From assembly GCA_002337215.1 (NCBI GenBank), contig DDFO01000022.1, positions 300,468-347,102 on the forward strand: a stretch of DNA of 46,635 bases, given 5' to 3'. The notes beneath the pieces were generated by a model. That model saw only the letters and a list, made by a program, of their open reading frames with translations, was not told where the DNA came from and searched no databases. Positions 41,825 to 46,635 of this stretch are shown here, piece by piece. Position 1 is the stretch's first letter. The number at the start of each line of letters is the position of its first letter. Position numbers and translations under genes: made by a program. Source of the stretch: Phycisphaerales bacterium UBA1926. GTDB lineage: Bacteria; Planctomycetota; Phycisphaerae; Phycisphaerales; UBA1924.

Positions 41825-44586
41825 GACGCGGGGGTCCCGCCCGTGGTGATCGGCCGGCGGTCGCCGTCAATCACCAGCTTGGTCTTCCCGGGGTTGCCGC
41901 CGTGCTCGTCGAAGAGCGTGACGGTGTTCAGACCCTCGACAAGCCAGGACGAGGGGATCCAGACGTTCCCGCCGGGCGCGACGGCCGAGCCGTCCGCAGT
42001 CGCGACAAAGTAACGCCCCGCGTTGCGTCCGTTGACGTAGACCTGGCCCTTGGTCATGCCCGAGAGGTCGAGCATGAGCGGGTGCTCGGGGAACTCACTG
42101 ACCTCGAACTCGCTCATCCACCAGGTCGGCGTGGTGCGCTGGCTCAGCTTCGACTTGCTGACTGTGTCGTACGCGGCGTCCTGGGGCGGTTCCCACTTCG
42201 CGAACGCCCAGTCGGCCTTCGCGGTCAGGTCGTTGACGCCTTCCCAGACGGTGAGCACGCCGCCGACGGCCGAGCCGAGCTTGGCCATCGTCATGTCCGG
42301 CTCGGGGTCGTCCATCGGGACGAACTCGATCGTGTTGTTGCCGCGGTTCAGCGTTTCACCGTCGAGCGTGGTGCGATAGGTCTCGCCCTCCTCGAGCAGG
42401 CGTGTGTAGGTCTCGTTGATGAGTAGGACGCCCCGCACCGGGACGGGCCCCAGCGCGATGTGGAGGGGCGACTTCTTGCGGTGCATCATCTTCCACGTCA
42501 GCCGCTGCGGGTAGGCCGCGTCGTTGACGCGGACGAGCATAATGGGAGTCGCGTGCTCGAGAGGCAGGATCGGTTCGCCCTCGACGATGTCGGGCTTGCC
42601 GGTCTTCACCGCCGAGACCTCGTGGACGCCGTTGGCGAGGCCCTTGACCTCGCCCGCCGCCATCCCGTCGGTCCGCCGGCCGGCGTTCTCGACGAGCATC
42701 ACGAGCGTGCGTTCACCCTTCTTGAGCGAGACGTTCAACTCGGGACTCGCGCCGGGGCCTTCGCCCAGCACGCCCTCGGGCTGCCCATCGATGAGCAGCA
42801 GGACGCGGTCACCCGAACCGGGCGAGGCGAGATGGACCTTCTTGGTCGCGGTCTGCTTGATCGTCGCGCGGTACCAGCCGTACCCGTAGGGAGTGCCCAG
42901 CGAGGCGAGATCCGCGGGCCCGTCGATGCCGGCGTAGCGGGGGCTGTCGCCCGCGATGTGAGAGTCGTTGTCGGCGGCGCTCCAAGAGCCCAGCGCGATC
43001 TTGGCATCGGCCGAGCCTTTGCTCGCGCTGCCGTTCTTGGTTTTCCCGTCGGGGAGCACGGTGACGTAGGACTTGCCCGCGGGGATGGGCTCGCCGTCCC
43101 GCGTGATGCCCGCGACGCCCACGTAGACACGGTCATCACCCAGATACGTCTGGTCGATGACGTCCTCCGAAACCACGACCACGGTGACGCCTTCGAGGCG
43201 TTCAACCGCGGGTTTGCGGCCCTTGGGCACCTGGATCTCGATCGGCGTGCCGTTGATCGCGAGCTCACCGATGGTGCCGCCGGGCCCGAAACAGACCAGC
43301 AACTCTCCCGCGGTGTCGAGGAGATTGAGCCCGCAATAGTCGAGGACGGCGTGGCCGCCCAGATGGACATCAAAGAGGCACCACGACACGCGCTGTTTGC
43401 CCAGATGCACGCCCAGCGGGGTGCCGTTGGGGCGGAGCAACTCAACACGCTGCCCGGCGAGCGACTTGCCGACCTTCGGTGAGAACAGGAACGCGACCGA
43501 GCCCTGGTTGCCGCTCAGGTGCGTCACGACCGGGCCTGTGTGCTCGGCGCTCGGGTCCTGGACGACGGGGCGGTAATCGGGGTCCGACGCCGCGAGCACG
43601 CGCGAGAACCGAGACGCGAACGTCGAGATCCGGCGGACGGGGCCGTACGAAGCGGTCGGCGCGCCGGTCTCGTCGATGGGTGCCGGGGCGTGGCCTCCCG
43701 CGGCGAGCATGCGGTTGGGCCCGTCGATCGCCGAACCGGCGGAGAACCCGTGGAACGGGGCCGCGGCGAACGGGACGATGTTGGCCTGCGCGCCCGCCGC
43801 CAGTGCTTCGCCGAGACGGCGCTGCAGGTCGTAGGCGTCGTCGGTCGGGATGGCCTGTTCACCGACGCGCGGGAGCCTCCCCCCGCCGAACTCCGCGACG
43901 AACTTCGGCTGCCCCGGACGGACAAACCCGAGCTGGCGGATGAGCGGGAACATGCCCTGATCGCCCACCCAACCGTCGATCTGCCCCTCGGAGCCTTGCC
44001 AGAGGTTGTTCGCGTTGACCGCGGGAACGGTGATGCCCGCCTCGCGGAGATACCGGCTCAGATCGCGGAGATAGATCCCCGCCTCGTCGGAGCCGCAGGT
44101 CCACTCGTGCTCGACCTGAACGGCGAGCAGGGCGCCCCCCGTGCCGGTCGCGGTGACCTGGAGATCGCGAATCTGGTCGGCGAGCGCTGCGAAATACCGG
44201 CTCGTCGCCTCCATGAACACCGGGTTGGTCGCCCGCATCTTGATGTCGGTCTGCGAGAGCAGCCAGACCGGGAGGCCGCCCAGATCGAGACCGCGGCCGA
44301 CGTAGGGGCCCACGCGGAGGATCACGTGCAGGTCCATCTCCGAGGCGAGCTCGATGTAGGCGCGGATGTCGTTCTCGCCCTCGAAGACGTACTGACCCGG
44401 TCGGGGTTCGACGGCGCTCCAGACGACGGACGTCTCGACGGTGTTCAGGCCGGCTTTCCGCGCAGCGTGCAGTCGGTCGGCCCACAGGTCGCGAGGGGTC
44501 TGGGCGTGCGGCACGGAGCCGCTGACGATCCAGATCCGCTTGCCGTCGATCTGGAAGCTCCGCCCATCAAAGTTCACTGTTGCCAT
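41821..44586 (-). CDS. GH35 beta-galactosidase-like protein
   Basis: The ATG at 44586 gives 921 residues, with AGGAG eleven bases upstream. The frame stays open to 44805, but the extra codons have lower G/C at third positions. The TIM-barrel starts near FDGRSFQIDGKRIWIVSGSV, with RDLWADRLHAARKAGLNTVE and VILRVGPYVGRGLDLGGLP. The catalytic acid/base is E161 in VQVEHEWTCG (QxENEYG in relatives); the likely nucleophile is E232 in FVAEFGGGRLPR. Later beta-sandwich regions follow, including GYGWYRATIKQTATKKVHLA and VYVNGRNAGRYFVA. It probably cleaves terminal beta-galactosides. No signal peptide at this start. Confidence 0.88.
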   Translation of the reverse strand: MATVNFDGRSFQIDGKRIWIVSGSVPHAQTPRDLWADRLHAARKAGLNTVETSVVWSAVEPRPGQYVFEGENDIRAYIELASEMDLHVILRVGPYVGRGLDLGGLPVWLLSQTDIKMRATNPVFMEATSRYFAALADQIRDLQVTATGTGGALLAVQVEHEWTCGSDEAGIYLRDLSRYLREAGITVPAVNANNLWQGSEGQIDGWVGDQGMFPLIRQLGFVRPGQPKFVAEFGGGRLPRVGEQAIPTDDAYDLQRRLGEALAAGAQANIVPFAAAPFHGFSAGSAIDGPNRMLAAGGHAPAPIDETGAPTASYGPVRRISTFASRFSRVLAASDPDYRPVVQDPSAEHTGPVVTHLSGNQGSVAFLFSPKVGKSLAGQRVELLRPNGTPLGVHLGKQRVSWCLFDVHLGGHAVLDYCGLNLLDTAGELLVCFGPGGTIGELAINGTPIEIQVPKGRKPAVERLEGVTVVVVSEDVIDQTYLGDDRVYVGVAGITRDGEPIPAGKSYVTVLPDGKTKNGSASKGSADAKIALGSWSAADNDSHIAGDSPRYAGIDGPADLASLGTPYGYGWYRATIKQTATKKVHLASPGSGDRVLLLIDGQPEGVLGEGPGASPELNVSLKKGERTLVMLVENAGRRTDGMAAGEVKGLANGVHEVSAVKTGKPDIVEGEPILPLEHATPIMLVRVNDAAYPQRLTWKMMHRKKSPLHIALGPVPVRGVLLINETYTRLLEEGETYRTTLDGETLNRGNNTIEFVPMDDPEPDMTMAKLGSAVGGVLTVWEGVNDLTAKADWAFAKWEPPQDAAYDTVSKSKLSQRTTPTWWMSEFEVSEFPEHPLMLDLSGMTKGQVYVNGRNAGRYFVATADGSAVAPGGNVWIPSSWLVEGLNTVTLFDEHGGNPGKTKLVIDGDRRPITTGGTPAS

Positions 44587-44630
44587 GTGCTCGCTGGCTC
44601 CTATCGGCCGCGTCCACGCCACGCGTTGCC

Positions 44631-44650
44631 CCGGCCCTTCTGTGGGCCGG
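44631..44650. repeat. Inverted repeat between the GH35 and TolC-type genes
   Basis: CCGGCCC at 44631-44637 pairs with GGGCCGG at 44644-44650 around TTCTGT. It lies 45 bp upstream of the GH35 start and 161 bp upstream of the TolC-type start. This divergent region (44587-44810) could hold both promoters, so the repeat may be an operator or a leader hairpin. I see no other clear element there. Confidence 0.45.
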
Positions 44651-44810
44651 TCGGGTTGCGGTCGGTTTTTCGATTCGGCGCGGGAAAAGGTGAGAAGCAT
44701 AGGGAGGGGGGTTCCAAACAGCAATAGCAGACGACCCCGCATCTTCGATCCGACGAAACGTGTACGCTTGCGAACCACGCCACGCACAGAAACAATCTCA
44801 ACCATGGGCT

Positions 44811-46635
44811 ATGACGTTGCCGTTTAAACGACAAGCAAAGATCAAACTTTCTCCGTACCTTGCCGTTCGCTGGCTCCCCGCTGCCGCGTTGGTGGCGATG
44901 TCTGCGGGAATCACCGGTTGTCAGGGTCAGCTCGACAGGATCGACCGACGCACCGAGGCCCTGCTCGAAGAACGCTCGGTGATGCTGGGATCAACGAAAG
45001 TTGGCCAAGGGCTGGCGGAGCGCCGCCCCGACGAGGTCAACAACCGCGATTTCGACGACACCAGCCCCGAAACCGTTAATCCGTCCGCGTCCGAGATCGG
45101 CTACACCCCGGCGCCCCAGCAGGTGGAGGATCTCGCGATCGCAGACCGCCTCCGTGCCTACGCCGCGCACGCAAACGGAGCGGCGGTTGACCCGGACGGC
45201 GAGGTGGCGCTGACACCCGTGAAACTCTCGCTCGAGGACGCGCTGCGTATCAGCGAAGAGACCGGCCGCGAGTTCCTGAGCAATCAGGAAGACTACATCC
45301 TCTCGGCGATTCGCCTGCTCCAGGAACGCAGGCTCTGGGGGCCGCGGTTTTTCAACGATACCTCGTTCGGGCTCTCCGGCTCGGGCGACGACGGCCGGTT
45401 CGAGCACGCGTCGAATATCATCAACACGCTCCGCGCGACGCAACGCCTGCCCTACGGCGGCGATGTCGAGGCACGCTGGATCGTCAACGCGACCGACCAA
45501 CTCCGCGATCGCGCGACGGGGGGCTACGTCCAGTCTTCCCAGCTCGTGCTCAGCACCGACATCCCGCTGCTCCGCGGCGCGGGCAACGTCGCCCGTGAAG
45601 ATCTGATCCAGGCCGAGCGAAGCCTGATCTATCAGTCACGCGCGTTCGAGCGTTCTCGCCGATCACTTCTGGTTTCTATCGCTCAGGACTACTTCGACCT
45701 GCTCCAGCAGCAGGCCGTCATCCAGAACCAGCAGTTGCAGATCGAGGGCCTCCGCGGGCTGCTCGAGTCGACCGCGGGCCGCGTGGAAGCGGGGCGTCTC
45801 AGCCCCTTCCAGGAAGACCTCTCGCGGAACCAGGTCCTGCGGGCCCAGGCGACCCTCGCCGGGCAGCGCGAGCGCTACATCCTCCAGCGCGACCGGTTCA
45901 AGTTCCGGCTCGGCATCCCGGTCGAGCAACCGATCGAGATCCAGCCCCTGAACCTCGAACTCCCCGCCCCCGCGTCGAGCCAGGAGTCGGCCGCGACCCA
46001 GGCGATCACGTACCGACTCGACCTCCAGAACGAGCGAGATCAGCTCGATGACCGCCGGCGTGCGATCCGCAATGCCCGAAACAACCTGCTCCCCGATCTC
46101 GATATCAACGGATCGCTGGGCGTCCCGACCGATGACGATGACGCGACCGGCGGGCTCGCGATCGATGCCGACGAACTCGACTACTCGATCGGCGTCACGC
46201 TGGGTCTCCCGCTGGACCGCGAGATCCAGAGGCTTGCGCTCCGCAGTCAGATCGTGAACCTCGAGCGCGACATCCGGAACTACAACCAGTTCCGCGACAA
46301 CGTGATCGTGACCGCCCGGTCGAGCATCCGGAACATCGACCTCGCGAAGTTCCAGCTCCGTCTGGCCGAGCAGCAGGTCGAGATCAACGAGCGTCGTCTG
46401 CGTGATCTCGAGCTCCGTGATACGACGAACCCGCAGCAGGTCGTCGACGCCGAACTCGATCTTGTTCAGGCGAGGAACGATGTCGCCCAGTCGCGCACGA
46501 ATCTTCGCAACAATATTCTCGGGTACCTACTCGCGACCGGGCAACTCCGCGTCGCCGAGGACGGCATGCTGGTCCCGCCGACCTCGGGGGCCGCGAACCC
46601 GGTCCCACCCGCGAACCCGGTCCCACCCGCGAACC
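44811..46635 (+). CDS. TolC-family outer-membrane efflux lipoprotein (3' end off window)
   Basis: The frame opens at the ATG at 44811 and runs to the window edge (608 codons) without a stop. The N-terminus has a hydrophobic stretch ending MSAGITGCQG, a lipobox. Two outer-membrane efflux (OEP) repeats follow, the first starting VKLSLEDALRISEETGREF. Long heptad coiled-coils (RSLLVSIAQDYFDLLQQQAV, RVEAGRLSPFQEDLSRNQVL) and a second repeat (QAITYRLDLQNERDQLDD) match TolC/OprM-type tunnels. It extends past the usual end into a proline-rich tail of ANPVPP repeats. Such proteins pair with RND or ABC pumps; none is visible here. Confidence 0.9.
   Translation, partial: MTLPFKRQAKIKLSPYLAVRWLPAAALVAMSAGITGCQGQLDRIDRRTEALLEERSVMLGSTKVGQGLAERRPDEVNNRDFDDTSPETVNPSASEIGYTPAPQQVEDLAIADRLRAYAAHANGAAVDPDGEVALTPVKLSLEDALRISEETGREFLSNQEDYILSAIRLLQERRLWGPRFFNDTSFGLSGSGDDGRFEHASNIINTLRATQRLPYGGDVEARWIVNATDQLRDRATGGYVQSSQLVLSTDIPLLRGAGNVAREDLIQAERSLIYQSRAFERSRRSLLVSIAQDYFDLLQQQAVIQNQQLQIEGLRGLLESTAGRVEAGRLSPFQEDLSRNQVLRAQATLAGQRERYILQRDRFKFRLGIPVEQPIEIQPLNLELPAPASSQESAATQAITYRLDLQNERDQLDDRRRAIRNARNNLLPDLDINGSLGVPTDDDDATGGLAIDADELDYSIGVTLGLPLDREIQRLALRSQIVNLERDIRNYNQFRDNVIVTARSSIRNIDLAKFQLRLAEQQVEINERRLRDLELRDTTNPQQVVDAELDLVQARNDVAQSRTNLRNNILGYLLATGQLRVAEDGMLVPPTSGAANPVPPANPVPPAN
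46593..46635 (+). repeat. 18-bp tandem repeats at the window edge
   Basis: GCGAACCCGGTCCCACCC occurs at 46593-46610 and again at 46611-46628, and a third copy starts at 46629 and is cut by the edge. It encodes ANPVPP in frame with the TolC-type gene. Confidence 0.95.

Noticed and set aside
43519..44727. 402-codon plus-strand frame opposite the GH35 gene
   Set aside because: Low-complexity Arg/Ala/Asp-rich product without motifs; the minus strand carries GH35 catalytic motifs.

Overview
The window is an ordinary, densely coding stretch of a GC-rich chromosome (by eye about two thirds G+C, strong G/C bias at third codon positions). It looks like a planctomycete of the class Phycisphaerae. The best pointer is a paired-repeat C-terminus ending in GCP on three secreted proteins, which resembles the GC-type dockerin tail common in that class. 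The FlgF/FlgG/FlgA gene order, the compact type II secretion operon and several lineage-type hypothetical proteins fit. I see no rRNA, CRISPR array, insertion sequence, prophage or integrase.

Layout. 1-2214 (minus): flagellar rod genes flgF-flgG-flgA, with flgA running off the left edge; a sigma-54-like site lies upstream. 2435-4184 (minus): an FmdB-like small protein and pgi. 4425-6428 (plus): a methyl-accepting chemotaxis protein, facing an unrecognised secreted or membrane protein (minus) across a shared terminator. 7612-12287 (plus): two secreted proteins in tandem with the same tail, a choice-of-anchor B protein and an M12-type metalloprotease. 12418-17421 (plus): trkA, trkH and an Hsp70 chaperone. 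17481-18578 (minus): a threonine-dehydrogenase-like enzyme lacking the structural-zinc cysteines.

18762-27493 (plus) is a type II secretion/pseudopilus operon: gspF, gspG, three further pseudopilin-like genes, GspC-, GspL- and GspM-like genes and a TPR lipoprotein, mostly coupled by overlapping stop/start codons. The secretin (GspD) and ATPase (GspE) are not here. 27562-30908 (minus): a PIN-PhoH ATPase, a DUF456 membrane protein and a two-TM hypothetical. 31183-34034: a fructosamine-kinase-like gene, tRNA-His(GTG) on the minus strand, and ATP-type pckA. 34171-36030 (minus): a secreted FG-GAP/ASPIC-UnbV protein with the GCP tail. 36315-41182 (plus): tpiA, secG, yicC, a phosphotransferase and a PDZ protein. 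41237-44586 (minus): an HD hydrolase overlapping a GH35 beta-galactosidase-like gene. 44811-end (plus): a TolC-type outer-membrane lipoprotein that runs off the right edge inside an 18-bp tandem repeat.

The genes serve central carbon metabolism (pgi, tpiA, pckA), motility and chemotaxis, potassium uptake and protein export. A plausible link, which is inference, is that the type II system exports some of the GCP-tailed proteins. I found no clearly new multi-gene system. The most useful leads are the metal-site-stripped dehydrogenase, the eroded dockerin-like tails, the split type II locus and several small sequence duplications at gene junctions.
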